From assembly GCF_004015185.1 (NCBI RefSeq), contig NZ_CP025746.1, positions 2,807,776 through 2,871,775 of the forward strand: a stretch of 64,000 nucleotides of DNA, written 5' to 3'. Source of the DNA: Clostridium manihotivorum. Its GTDB lineage: Bacteria; Bacillota; Clostridia; Clostridiales; Clostridiaceae. The notes under the pieces are model-generated. The model was not told the DNA's origin. It worked only from the letters and a program-made list of their open reading frames with translations, and did not search any database. Position numbers and translations under genes: made by a program. Positions 17,565 to 25,675 of this stretch are shown here, in pieces (the stretch's first letter is position 1; every line of letters starts with the position of its first letter).

Positions 17565-17894
17565 ATGGATGATATTACGATGATCATACTTGTGATAGGT
17601 GCAATTATATTAATTATCTTGGCTATTGCTGTTGGAAAGCTGAGAAGTGATGTGGCGAATATGAAGTACACATTGGAGATGATAGAAAGGAAGTTTGGTA
17701 CATCTAGTGTAGATAATATGAATATAAGAACAGAAGCACCTAAATCTGAAAGCTTGAACAATGACTTAAATGATGAGATAAGAAAACTTATTTTAGAAGG
17801 CAAAAAGATAAAAGCTATAAAAGTATATAGAGTGGCAACTGGTGTTGGGCTAAAAGAAGCAAAAGAATATATTGACTCTTTTAACATATATTAA
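17565..17894 (+). CDS. Membrane-anchored protein with ribosomal bL12 C-terminal-like domain
   Basis: A 109-residue protein. Residues 4-24 are a membrane helix (MIILVIGAIILIILAIAVG), 30-60 look like a short coiled coil, and 68-108 resemble the C-terminal domain of ribosomal protein bL12: LNDEIRKLILEGKKIKAIK then VYRVATGVGLKEAKEYIDS. Small proteins of this layout occur in several Firmicutes, but none has an assigned role that I know. AGGAGG at 17551-17556 fixes ATG 17565. It stands alone downstream of a family A repeat. Confidence 0.75.
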   Translation: MDDITMIILVIGAIILIILAIAVGKLRSDVANMKYTLEMIERKFGTSSVDNMNIRTEAPKSESLNNDLNDEIRKLILEGKKIKAIKVYRVATGVGLKEAKEYIDSFNIY

Positions 17895-18097
17895 TTAATC
17901 AATAAAATGAACTAATATTTGCTATCTTCTTTAGCTAAGTTAAACTTTATTAGAATATTGATAAAATAAGTTTTACTAATTTAAATAAGTATATTATAAT
18001 AATAAAAACAGATCACAATGTTATCAAAAAAGCAATAGTTAAAGTGAACTTATATTACTAATTTTTGATGGTATTAACATTTGAAGGGGGATAACTT

Positions 18098-19453
18098 ATG
18101 AAGAAAAAGCTAAGTTTTAATCAAAACTTGCTAATAGGTTCATTATTATTTGGACTATTTTTTGGTGCTGGTAACTTAATATTTCCAGTACAGATGGGGC
18201 AACAGGCTGGCAATCACACACTTATAGCCACCATAGGATTTTTAATTACAGGTGTAGGGCTACCTATACTGGGTATCATTGCGTCAGCTCTTTCAAGAAG
18301 TGAAAGTTTATTTGATATGGCAAGACCAGTAGGCACAAAATACTCTACTATATTTACTTGCTTGCTATATTTAACAATAGGACCTCTATTTGCAATACCA
18401 CGTACTGCAACAGTGGCCTTTGAAGTTGGGATTCATCCCTTTATATCTGATGAAAATTTAAAGCTAGGACTTATTATTTTCTCATTAATATTTTTTGCTA
18501 TTACAATTTACTTTTCGTTAAAACCAGGTCAAATATTAGATTGGGTTGGTAAATTTCTTACACCTACATTTATAGTATTGCTATCAATTTTGTTAATTGC
18601 AACCTTTGTAAGTCCAATGGGACATGTAAGTGACTATGCAGCTCAAGGTAATTATGTTGCAAAGCCATTATTTACAGGTTTGCTAGATGGTTACAATACC
18701 ATGGATGCGTTAGCTTCAGTAGCTTTTGCTATAATAATTATTTCAAATATTCAAAAACTAGGAGTTACCGATCCTCGTTCTATCGCAGTAGAAACTACTA
18801 AATCAGGTTTAGTAAGTGTTGCAGGAATGGCTATCATTTATGCATCATTAGCTTATATGGGAGCAACAAGTCTTGGAAGTGTAAGCCGTGCAGATAACGG
18901 CGGAAGTATACTGTCGATGGTTAGCAATCATTATTTTGGCTTTGTTGGAAAAGTATTATTAGCAGCAATAGTTATAGTTGCTTGCGTAAAAACTGCTATT
19001 GGCTTAATTACTTCCTGTTCAGAAATGTTCAGTGAAATGTTTCCAAAATCAATTTCTTATAAAAAATATGCTATTGCTTTCACATTATTTTCTTTTGTAA
19101 TAGCAAACTTTGGATTAAGTAACCTAATAAAATTCTCTATACCTGTACTTATGTTCCTTTATCCATTAGTAATTACATTGATTCTTTTATCAATATTGGC
19201 ACCCTTTATTAAAAAACAAAGTGATGTTTACAAATGGACTACAGGCTTGACAATAATAGCTGCAGTATTCGATTTCTTAAAGGCACTGCCAGAATCTCTT
19301 CAAGGAAGTGTAGTTACTAATATTGTAAGCTTTGCAGCTAAGTATCTGCCTGGATTTAACTATGGATTTGGATGGATACTACCAGCGCTTTGTGGTTTTA
19401 TTATTGGTTTGATTATTTGGGGTGTTCGCGGGAACAAAAGTACCACAGTATAA
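18098..19453 (+). CDS. brnQ: Branched-chain amino acid:cation symporter BrnQ
   Basis: A 451-residue, 12-helix carrier of the LIVCS family that imports leucine, isoleucine and valine with sodium or protons. The N-terminal GLFFGAGNLIFPVQMGQQAG segment and the IGPLFAIPRTATVAFEVGI loop are diagnostic of BrnQ. GAAGGGGG upstream supports ATG 18098. The 200-base leader shows no T-box or other riboswitch. This gives the region a second branched-chain amino acid import route besides the liv operon at the left edge, although the two are 16 kb apart. Confidence 0.93.
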   Translation: MKKKLSFNQNLLIGSLLFGLFFGAGNLIFPVQMGQQAGNHTLIATIGFLITGVGLPILGIIASALSRSESLFDMARPVGTKYSTIFTCLLYLTIGPLFAIPRTATVAFEVGIHPFISDENLKLGLIIFSLIFFAITIYFSLKPGQILDWVGKFLTPTFIVLLSILLIATFVSPMGHVSDYAAQGNYVAKPLFTGLLDGYNTMDALASVAFAIIIISNIQKLGVTDPRSIAVETTKSGLVSVAGMAIIYASLAYMGATSLGSVSRADNGGSILSMVSNHYFGFVGKVLLAAIVIVACVKTAIGLITSCSEMFSEMFPKSISYKKYAIAFTLFSFVIANFGLSNLIKFSIPVLMFLYPLVITLILLSILAPFIKKQSDVYKWTTGLTIIAAVFDFLKALPESLQGSVVTNIVSFAAKYLPGFNYGFGWILPALCGFIIGLIIWGVRGNKSTTV

Positions 19454-19618
19454 ATTAATTTTTAAAATTAAATAATTGTGATCTAAATTAATTAATTAAT
19501 TAAATATAGGAATGAATATTTCCTTAATTCCATACTATAATATTGAAATAAGTAAATTTGCATAAGATTACTAAATATAAGAATATTAGCTTTTTGATAA
19601 TAAGAAAGATAGTTAATA

Positions 19619-19713
19619 GATGTACCACTTTTTGATGAAATGTATATTTTTGAAAGACTCCCTATGTACTAAGAGGGATTTTGAAAATAGTTTTCAGATC
19701 GAAGTGGTACATT
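19619..19713. repeat. Repeat family B, copy 1 (MITE-like)
   Basis: ATGTACCACTT (19620-19630) and AAGTGGTACAT (19702-19712) are exact 11-bp terminal inverted repeats. The right arm TTGAAAATAGTTTTCAGATC is shared with copies at 21601 and 48711. It sits in the 477-base gap after brnQ, which has no other recognised feature. Confidence 0.8.
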
Positions 19714-19930
19714 TTTGTATATAGATATAACAGTTCAAAATAAAATATCAAATCAATAAAGATACAATTAATTCTTAAAATGATCTATAGTAATTTTCAA
19801 AATAATAGAACTGGATTCTCTATTCCACTGAAAATATATACTAATTCAATCCTTAGACGAACCTACGAAGCTTGCCAAGTAAGTGTATACATCCTTTGAA
19901 AGCAAATAAATAAGAAAGAAGAGTAGTGGT

Positions 19931-20602
19931 ATGACTAATAAATTTAAAATTAGTGAAGAGTGGAAGGAATATAATCAGTATGTCACTTCAGAATATGGCT
20001 TTAATCAGATTTCTATTTCAACATTTATTATAAATATGAAGAATCAGCTGCTGAAATGCGGGTATAAAACCATATTAGATTTAGGCTGTGGTAGTGGAAG
20101 ACATAGCATATACTTCAATAATGAAGGCTTTGAAGTTTATGCATCAGATATTAACTGCCACAATATTGATAAACATGTGAAAGAGTTGAATATAACTAAT
20201 ATAAATATTTGTGAGCATAGTTTCATTGATATACCCTACGATGACGATTTTTTTGATGCAGTAATATGTACTTCTACCATACATCATGCTAGGATGTACG
20301 AAATAAAAAGAGCTATTAGTGAAGTGTACAGGGTATTGAAGCCACAGGGATACTTCATTTTTGACATACTATCAGATAAGGATGCGTCCTATGGAGTTGG
20401 TATGGAAATAGAGCATAATACCTTTATAGGTTCAAGGCAGGGGGAAGAAGATGTACCTCACCACTATACTAGCGAAAGGGAGTTAAAGTCTTTGTTAGAT
20501 TTATTCTCAAATATTAAAGTAGATAAAAGTATATATAAACTTACTGACTTAAGTGGAAATATCTATGATTCAAAAGCTTTTGAAGTTGTTGCTATTAAAT
20601 AA
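19931..20602 (+). CDS. Class I SAM-dependent methyltransferase
   Basis: A 223-residue methyltransferase with motif I LDLGCGSGRHSIYF at about 45-58, motif II acid in EVYASDIN, motif III DAVICTSTIHHA and the later EVYRVLKPQGYFIFDIL strand, all typical of the Methyltransf_11/25 group. The N-terminal EEWKEYNQYVTSEYGFNQIS helix is a substrate-side element seen in small-molecule methyltransferases; the substrate is unknown. The ribosome binding site is weak (AAGAAGAG). No operon partner. Confidence 0.85.
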   Translation: MTNKFKISEEWKEYNQYVTSEYGFNQISISTFIINMKNQLLKCGYKTILDLGCGSGRHSIYFNNEGFEVYASDINCHNIDKHVKELNITNINICEHSFIDIPYDDDFFDAVICTSTIHHARMYEIKRAISEVYRVLKPQGYFIFDILSDKDASYGVGMEIEHNTFIGSRQGEEDVPHHYTSERELKSLLDLFSNIKVDKSIYKLTDLSGNIYDSKAFEVVAIK

Positions 20603-20808
20603 TGGAATAATATCTATTACTTATGTTGCGGTTATACAAAGATTTGCTGTAAGATAGAAATTTATTTTCAGTATAGGAATAAGGATTTTATACCTTGATA
20701 TGAGATGGATAATAATAATTGTATAAATTACCTAAATGATGTAAAATTGGATTGGATAGTTATGCTAAAATCATAGGTATCTATAAATAGAGTAAGGAGT
20801 GGTGTTGT

Positions 20809-20841
20809 ATGAGCAAAATTATGAGGTGTTGTTTTAATTAA
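20809..20841 (+). CDS. Putative 10-residue leader peptide upstream of a GNAT gene
   Basis: ATG at 20809, nine bases after AAGGAG (20794-20799), opens MSKIMRCCFN and stops with TAA at 20839-20841. It is followed after two bases by a perfect 10-bp hairpin and then the GNAT gene. A short ORF with a strong ribosome binding site followed by a hairpin is the layout of ribosome-mediated attenuators that control antibiotic-resistance genes in Gram-positive bacteria. Function is inference. Confidence 0.4.
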   Translation: MSKIMRCCFN

Positions 20842-20843
20842 AG

Positions 20844-20879
20844 TGGAGGAATAAGAAAAAATATTCATCTATTCCTCCA
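20844..20879 (+). promoter_or_regulatory. Leader hairpin with Shine-Dalgarno-like arm
   Basis: TGGAGGAATA (20844-20853) pairs exactly with TATTCCTCCA (20870-20879). One arm looks like a ribosome binding site and the other like an anti-Shine-Dalgarno. The real GNAT site (AAGGAG, 20888-20893) follows nine bases later, so the CCTCC arm could alternatively pair with it. No T-run follows, so it is not a terminator. Confidence 0.5.
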
Positions 20880-20903
20880 AAGATGAAAAGGAGAGATTAT
20901 TAG

Positions 20904-21446
20904 ATGATATTAATGGAAACAGAAAGACTTATTATTAGAAGATTTGAAAAGAATGATTGGAAGGACTTGTTTGAATATCTTTCTCAAGAAGCTGTTGTTA
21001 AATACGAGCCATATGATGTTTATGATGAAAAGTCTAGTATTGAAGAGGCTGCATATCGTTCACAAAGTGATTCGTTTTTTGCAGTATGTTTAAAAGAAAA
21101 TAATAAATTAATAGGAAATGTTTATTTTCAGCAGCAAGAGCCTAAAGAGTTCTTAACTTGGGAAATAGGCTATGTTTTTAATCCAGATTATTACGGACAA
21201 GGATATGCTACAGAGGCATGTAAAAGGGTTATGAAATATGGCTTTGAAGAATTAGGAACTCATAGAATCATAGGTCAATGCAATCCTGAGAATACAGCTT
21301 CCTGGAGGCTACTAGAACGTTTATCTATGAGAAGAGAAGGCCATTTTAGAAAGCCGGTTTTCTTTAAGAAAGACAACAGTGGAAAACCAATATGGCATGA
21401 TTCTTATGAATATTCAATTTTAGAGGAAGAATTTTTTACTGTTTAG
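20904..21446 (+). CDS. GNAT-family N-acetyltransferase (RimJ/RimL-like)
   Basis: A 180-residue acetyltransferase. It opens with METERLIIRRFEKNDWKDLF, the RimJ/RimL-type start, has the acetyl-CoA site in WEIGYVFNPDYYGQGYATEAC (about 91-111) and ends with CNPENTASWRLLERLSMRREGHFRK, as in ribosomal-protein or aminoglycoside-type acetyltransferases. AAGGAG at 20888-20893 favours ATG 20904 over ATG 20913. The gene is preceded by a tiny ORF and a stable hairpin, suggesting translation-dependent control. Substrate not predictable. Confidence 0.87.
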   Translation: MILMETERLIIRRFEKNDWKDLFEYLSQEAVVKYEPYDVYDEKSSIEEAAYRSQSDSFFAVCLKENNKLIGNVYFQQQEPKEFLTWEIGYVFNPDYYGQGYATEACKRVMKYGFEELGTHRIIGQCNPENTASWRLLERLSMRREGHFRKPVFFKKDNSGKPIWHDSYEYSILEEEFFTV

Positions 21447-21534
21447 ACAAATTATAAAAAATATCTGAACCTAGCAATATCAAGGATTTGGATTAGTTAT
21501 TTAGGATTAACAGTAAAAAAATATTTTGCATAGT

Positions 21535-21580
21535 AGAATTTCTTAACATACGTTCAGAAAATGCAGATGTGCAAGAAACT
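21535..21580. repeat. Repeat family D, copy 1
   Basis: AGAATTTCTTAACATACGTT followed by CAGAAAATGCAGATGTGCAA matches 60937-60981 with only a few changes over about 45 bases. At the other site the sequence lies inside a small ORF; here the same frame has a stop, so it is not coding. Confidence 0.5.
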
Positions 21581-21600
21581 AAATAGGAACTTTTTATATG

Positions 21601-21694
21601 GATGTATCACTTCGTGCAACAAATATATTTTCAAATTCTTATTTCAGAAATCTGAGGAGCCTTGAAAATAGATTCAGGATAGAAGTGGTACATC
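21601..21694. repeat. Repeat family B, copy 2
   Basis: GATGTATCACTTC (21601-21613) and GAAGTGGTACATC (21682-21694) are 13-bp terminal inverted repeats with one mismatch. The right arm CTTGAAAATAGATTCAGGAT matches copy 1. It lies in the 370-base gap between GNAT and the E2-like gene. Confidence 0.8.
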
Positions 21695-21815
21695 TTTATT
21701 TATTTTATATCTTTGGGTTTCATAATAATTATAGATATACTTAGAATCAATGAAGGTTAGATTAACAAATAAATTAGATTTAAAAATACGGGGAAAGAGA
21801 TAGGTGTAGAGAGTT

Positions 21816-22745
21816 ATGAAAGAGAAAAATATTAAAAGTGCAAAATCTCAAAGGTTTGGTCTACAAAGAAGAGTAGTATCCCACATGACCTCAACTTCAT
21901 GGAAGAATATTCCCCATGTATCCTATATATATGAGCCTGATATTACCGATTTTTTCAGAGAATTTAGTAAGCTTGCAAAGGATAAAAACAGTAAAGGCCA
22001 TAAAATTACATTTAATACCTTAATGATTAAGGTATTAATTGAAGGGTTGTTAGCAGCTCCAGCTTTAAATGCTCATATAAAGTATAATCATAAAAAATCA
22101 GAAGGATCTACTGAGATTTTTGAGAAAATAAATGTTTCAATACCTTGGCTTTTAAGTGATGGTAAGATGATTACTCCTGTAATGCCGAATGCTGATAAAA
22201 TGAGTTTAGAGGATATTGCAGATTATGTAATAAAACTTTCTAAAAGGATTGAAAATACCAATGTTGATGAAATGCTATATAAGGCAGTAATAGCTGATAC
22301 GATTAATGAATTAAAAAAGCTCAATTTTGGTGTGATACGAAGAATTATTGCCTCTAAAGTTACAAGATATAGAATAAAAGGACTTCAGGGCAAGGAAAAA
22401 GAAGAGTATTATAAAATACCAGAAAATGAGCGCTTGATAGAAGAGGATATTATGTCAGGTACTGTGACGGTATCAAATATAGGATCTTTATATAAGGAAC
22501 AGAGAGGATTTTTTGCACTGCTTGAGATTATACCACCACAAGTTTTTGCCGTTGGATTAGGTTCGGTACAAGAGAGACCTGGTGTGTATATAAAAGAAAA
22601 TAAAACCAAAGAAATCGGCATAAGAAAAATACTTCCTATGTGTTTGGCTTTTGATCACAGGGCAGTTGACTTTAGTTCTATTATTCCTTTTTTAAAAAGA
22701 CTTGATGAAATTTTTGCAAATCCAGAGGTAATTCATCATTGGTAG
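21816..22745 (+). CDS. Stand-alone 2-oxoacid dehydrogenase-type acyltransferase (E2 catalytic domain)
   Basis: A 309-residue protein made only of the E2/chloramphenicol-acetyltransferase-like catalytic domain. It has the TFNTLMIKVLIEGLLAAPALNA region, SGTVTVSNIGSLY, and the catalytic FDHRAVDFS, where the His and Asp of the HxxxD motif are kept but the usual following Gly is Phe. There is no lipoyl or subunit-binding domain and no E1 or E3 gene nearby. It may therefore transfer acyl groups from CoA to a small molecule rather than serve a dehydrogenase complex. An insertion at about 165-205 is Lys/Arg-rich. Confidence 0.82.
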   Translation: MKEKNIKSAKSQRFGLQRRVVSHMTSTSWKNIPHVSYIYEPDITDFFREFSKLAKDKNSKGHKITFNTLMIKVLIEGLLAAPALNAHIKYNHKKSEGSTEIFEKINVSIPWLLSDGKMITPVMPNADKMSLEDIADYVIKLSKRIENTNVDEMLYKAVIADTINELKKLNFGVIRRIIASKVTRYRIKGLQGKEKEEYYKIPENERLIEEDIMSGTVTVSNIGSLYKEQRGFFALLEIIPPQVFAVGLGSVQERPGVYIKENKTKEIGIRKILPMCLAFDHRAVDFSSIIPFLKRLDEIFANPEVIHHW

Positions 22746-22768
22746 TTGAGTTAGAAAACCTATAAAGG

Positions 22769-22784
22769 TGTGCCACTTTAATCT
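22769..22784. repeat. Fragment of repeat family B
   Basis: GTGTGCCACTTTAATC matches the left end of copy 3 (ATGTACCACTTTAATC) with two changes. No right end was found, so this is a truncated copy. Confidence 0.4.
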
Positions 22785-23090
22785 TTAGATTGAAAGGGAA
22801 GCTTTGTTTTGACAGATTTCATTTGGAAGAGGTAGTCGTATATATTTCTTTAGAGTGAACTCAATTATATAATTTGTATATTTATACTTTGACAATTACA
22901 TTTATTGATTTGAAGCATCGTATATTTTGGAAATTATCTGAATTTACGGTGTTTTATTATTTAGCAAATTGAAGCAAATTTATTCCCTACATAGTGAAAA
23001 GGTAAATGATTACATAAAACTTGCAAAAACATTCAATAATGAGCTAATTTGCAGTTTGTAGTAATTTGAGTTTGGACGTACAATGATGTT

Positions 23091-23135
23091 GTCACGATAT
23101 AGTGACTAGTAATATGGATGTAGATCATTACTAGT
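23091..23135. promoter_or_regulatory. Two dyads upstream of the BceAB-like exporter genes
   Basis: GTCAC (23091-23095) and GTGAC (23102-23106) form one small dyad. ACTAGTAAT (23105-23113) and ATTACTAGT (23127-23135) form a perfect 9-bp inverted repeat ending 28 bases before the permease start. Either could be a response-regulator or repressor site, or an mRNA hairpin; no regulator gene is adjacent. Confidence 0.45.
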
Positions 23136-23162
23136 TCAATAAAAATAAATAGGAGGGTAAAA

Positions 23163-24551
23163 ATGGGAACCTTAAAATATGCATTAAGGATGCTTAAGAC
23201 AGATGTAAGACAGACATTGCTATATATGACTTCTGTAGCATTTTCCACTTTAGTTTTATTTTATGGCTATAATATAATGGACAGTAATTCTCATATTCCT
23301 CAGAATGGAAGCGTTTGGCAGATGCTTCAAATTCTATTAATGTTTTTAACTATACTGTCAATATTCATAGTTTTTTTCTCAAATTCTTATTTCATCACAG
23401 GTAAATCTAAGGAATATGCTCTTGCAGAACTTGGCGGAGTATGCTCTTATAGGCTAGTAGGTATGCTTTGCCTTCAAAATATAGCAGTAGGAATCACAGG
23501 TGGACTTATAGGAATAATACTTGGGATGATTACAACGCCAGCAGTAACCTTTGCAACTAATGGATTATTAGGAATTAAGGGCGGTGTGCAAGCATTTTCC
23601 ACAGATGCCTTAGTGACTACAACTGTTATAACTATATTCATAATAATACCTTATGTCATAATTGGAGATTTTTCTTATATAATAAACAAGCCAATAAAAG
23701 AAATGATATATGGGGAGAGTAAGGTATTTACTCCAAGAGTGAAGAAGTTTTCCTTGCCACAACTATCTAGTGAATGGAAACAGTTTTATTCACTTAACAC
23801 TAAAAAAGTAGAAGTAAAACCAAGTAAAGCGGCTGAAGTCGAAGTAAAACCTACTAAAACTGTTAAAGTAGAAGTAAAACCTAGTAAAATAGCTGCTGTG
23901 ATAATTTATTTTATACCGATTACCATAATTTTTGTGGACTCTAGTATTATATATTTTATGTTGTTTTTCTTTCTAGTCATTTCAATAGTCGGAATCCAAA
24001 AGCTATTAAGACTGTACTTCCCAGAGAAGATATTAGAATTAAAAAGCGGAAAGTACGCAGAAGACAAGATCAAACTTATATCTCTTAGCAATCTCCATTA
24101 TTCACTTAGAAAGATAAATTACCTAATTATAATACTAGCCATATCTTCAGTAACTCTCATATATCTTACAGGCAGTAATAAAAACTCACATGAAGTGGAG
24201 TTAATGAGCATGCTGGTATATATCTACTCTATAATAGCTTTAGGTACAAGTATACTATATAAATTTATTATAGAAGCATCTTATAGAAAGCACATTTTTA
24301 GGCAATTGTCTCTTATTGGATATACCAAAAAGCAAATGAAAAAAATAATTAGAGAAGAAGTGACCATGATTTATGGTATAGCCATATTGGTTCCTCTAAT
24401 CCATATTTTAATTTATCTTTATAAATTTATTAGTTTTGGAGTAATAAATCTTAAACTTGCAGCTATACTTCTTGGAATTTTTATAGGAGTATTTCTTTTA
24501 ATGATACCAATTTCTTATAGAGTTTATAAAAAACTTGTTTTATCTATTTAA
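23163..24551 (+). CDS. BceB-like FtsX-type ABC permease lacking the extracellular sensor domain
   Basis: A 462-residue permease with about ten membrane helices and an FtsX-like N-terminal unit, resembling BceB/YtrF-type peptide-antibiotic transporters. It starts like them (LKYALRMLKTDVRQTLLYM). BceB proteins are around 650 residues because a domain of roughly 200 residues sits outside between helices 7 and 8; here that position (after LIIILAISSVTLIYLTG) has only a loop of about 15 residues. A cytoplasmic linker at about 215-245 contains three tandem copies of V-E-V-K-P-x-K-x-x-x. AGGAGGG precedes ATG 23163. The ATPase gene follows after 21 bases. Confidence 0.82.
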   Translation: MGTLKYALRMLKTDVRQTLLYMTSVAFSTLVLFYGYNIMDSNSHIPQNGSVWQMLQILLMFLTILSIFIVFFSNSYFITGKSKEYALAELGGVCSYRLVGMLCLQNIAVGITGGLIGIILGMITTPAVTFATNGLLGIKGGVQAFSTDALVTTTVITIFIIIPYVIIGDFSYIINKPIKEMIYGESKVFTPRVKKFSLPQLSSEWKQFYSLNTKKVEVKPSKAAEVEVKPTKTVKVEVKPSKIAAVIIYFIPITIIFVDSSIIYFMLFFFLVISIVGIQKLLRLYFPEKILELKSGKYAEDKIKLISLSNLHYSLRKINYLIIILAISSVTLIYLTGSNKNSHEVELMSMLVYIYSIIALGTSILYKFIIEASYRKHIFRQLSLIGYTKKQMKKIIREEVTMIYGIAILVPLIHILIYLYKFISFGVINLKLAAILLGIFIGVFLLMIPISYRVYKKLVLSI

Positions 24552-24572
24552 CAAAGCCTTGGAGGTAATAAA

Positions 24573-25343
24573 ATGAATGAGATAATAGCAGTAAAAAGAC
24601 TTGTAAAAATATATGAGGGTGCAAGTGGTGTAAGAGCTTTAAATGATGTTAGCTTAACTGTAAATGAAGGTGATTTCATATGCATAATGGGACCTTCCGG
24701 TTCAGGTAAATCTACTTTTTTAAATATAATAGCTAATATAGACGTTCCAACACAAGGAGCAGTAGAATTCAAAGGTGAAAATATTTTTCAGATGTCTGAA
24801 AGCAAAGTGGGAGAGTTTAGAAGAGATAATATTGGGTATATTTTTCAAGATTTTAATCTTATTGATACTTTAACTATTGGAGAGAATATTAGAGTTCCAT
24901 TGACTTTAGCAAATAAATCAAGAAGCGAGTGTAATGACAGGGTTGCAGAGATAGCTGATAAATTAAATATAACAGCTATATTAGAGAAATTTCCCTCAGA
25001 GTGTTCCGGAGGTCAAAGACAAAGAGCTGCAGCTGCAAGAGCTTTAGTATTAAACCCTAAAATGATAGTTGCTGATGAACCAACAGGAAACCTTGACACT
25101 AAGAATTCACATGATATGCTTAAGATATTGAAGGAACGTAATGAAAAAGAAGGTATAGCTATAGTTATGGTAACACATGATTCTATGGTTGCAAGCTATG
25201 CAAAGCAACTATTATTCTTAAGAGATGGCAAAATTGATGATTCTCTTGAGAAAGGAAGTTTAACTCAAAAAGAATTCTTCTATAAGATAGTAGATATAAC
25301 TTCAAAAGAATCTCAAGGACTATTTGATGTTATAGAAAGTTAA
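24573..25343 (+). CDS. BceA/MacB-like ABC exporter ATP-binding protein
   Basis: A 256-residue ATPase of the LolD/MacB/BceA class. Walker A GPSGSGKST is at about 39-47, the IGYIFQDFNLIDTLTIGENI Q-loop region is typical, the signature CSGGQRQRAAAARAL at about 148-162 and Walker B MIVADEP then TGNLDT are complete. The C-terminal ~30 residues extend past the core as in BceA. TTGGAGG precedes ATG 24573. It pairs with the permease encoded just upstream and would drive export or removal of a peptide-like compound. Confidence 0.9.
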   Translation: MNEIIAVKRLVKIYEGASGVRALNDVSLTVNEGDFICIMGPSGSGKSTFLNIIANIDVPTQGAVEFKGENIFQMSESKVGEFRRDNIGYIFQDFNLIDTLTIGENIRVPLTLANKSRSECNDRVAEIADKLNITAILEKFPSECSGGQRQRAAAARALVLNPKMIVADEPTGNLDTKNSHDMLKILKERNEKEGIAIVMVTHDSMVASYAKQLLFLRDGKIDDSLEKGSLTQKEFFYKIVDITSKESQGLFDVIES

Positions 25344-25472
25344 AGTTAATTATTATATTACAGCTTCCGATAAACTTGATAAGTATGAAAGCTATCAAAG
25401 TCTATTGAGTTTGACTAAAGTATTATTTATACTAAAGAAGATGAATGCTTTATAGCACATGGTTATGTCATT

Positions 25473-25566
25473 ATGTACCACTTTAATCCTAAATATATTC
25501 TCAAAACTTCTCTGATTTCTAAAATCAGAATTTGAGAATACAAGCTTTAGTACTAAGTGGTACATC
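25473..25566. repeat. Repeat family B, copy 3
   Basis: ATGTACCACTT (25473-25483) and AAGTGGTACAT (25555-25565) are exact 11-bp terminal inverted repeats. An internal stem TCTGATTT/AAATCAGA makes the whole element foldable. It lies between the exporter ATPase and the HTH gene. Confidence 0.8.
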
Positions 25567-25675
25567 TCTATGCAATTTCATAAGAAATAGAAGAGAAAAA
25601 CTTAATTCAAAGAATTAATTTAGACAATATATAATACTTTAGATTTAGTAGATAGATTTTGGAAGGGAAGTACAT

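Noticed and set aside
17895..18097. T-box or other riboswitch ahead of brnQ
   Set aside because: No T-box core, specifier stem or terminator/antiterminator pair was found in this AT-rich leader.
20794..20879. Intrinsic terminator before the GNAT gene
   Set aside because: The hairpin is stable but is followed by purines with no T-run, so transcription termination is unlikely.
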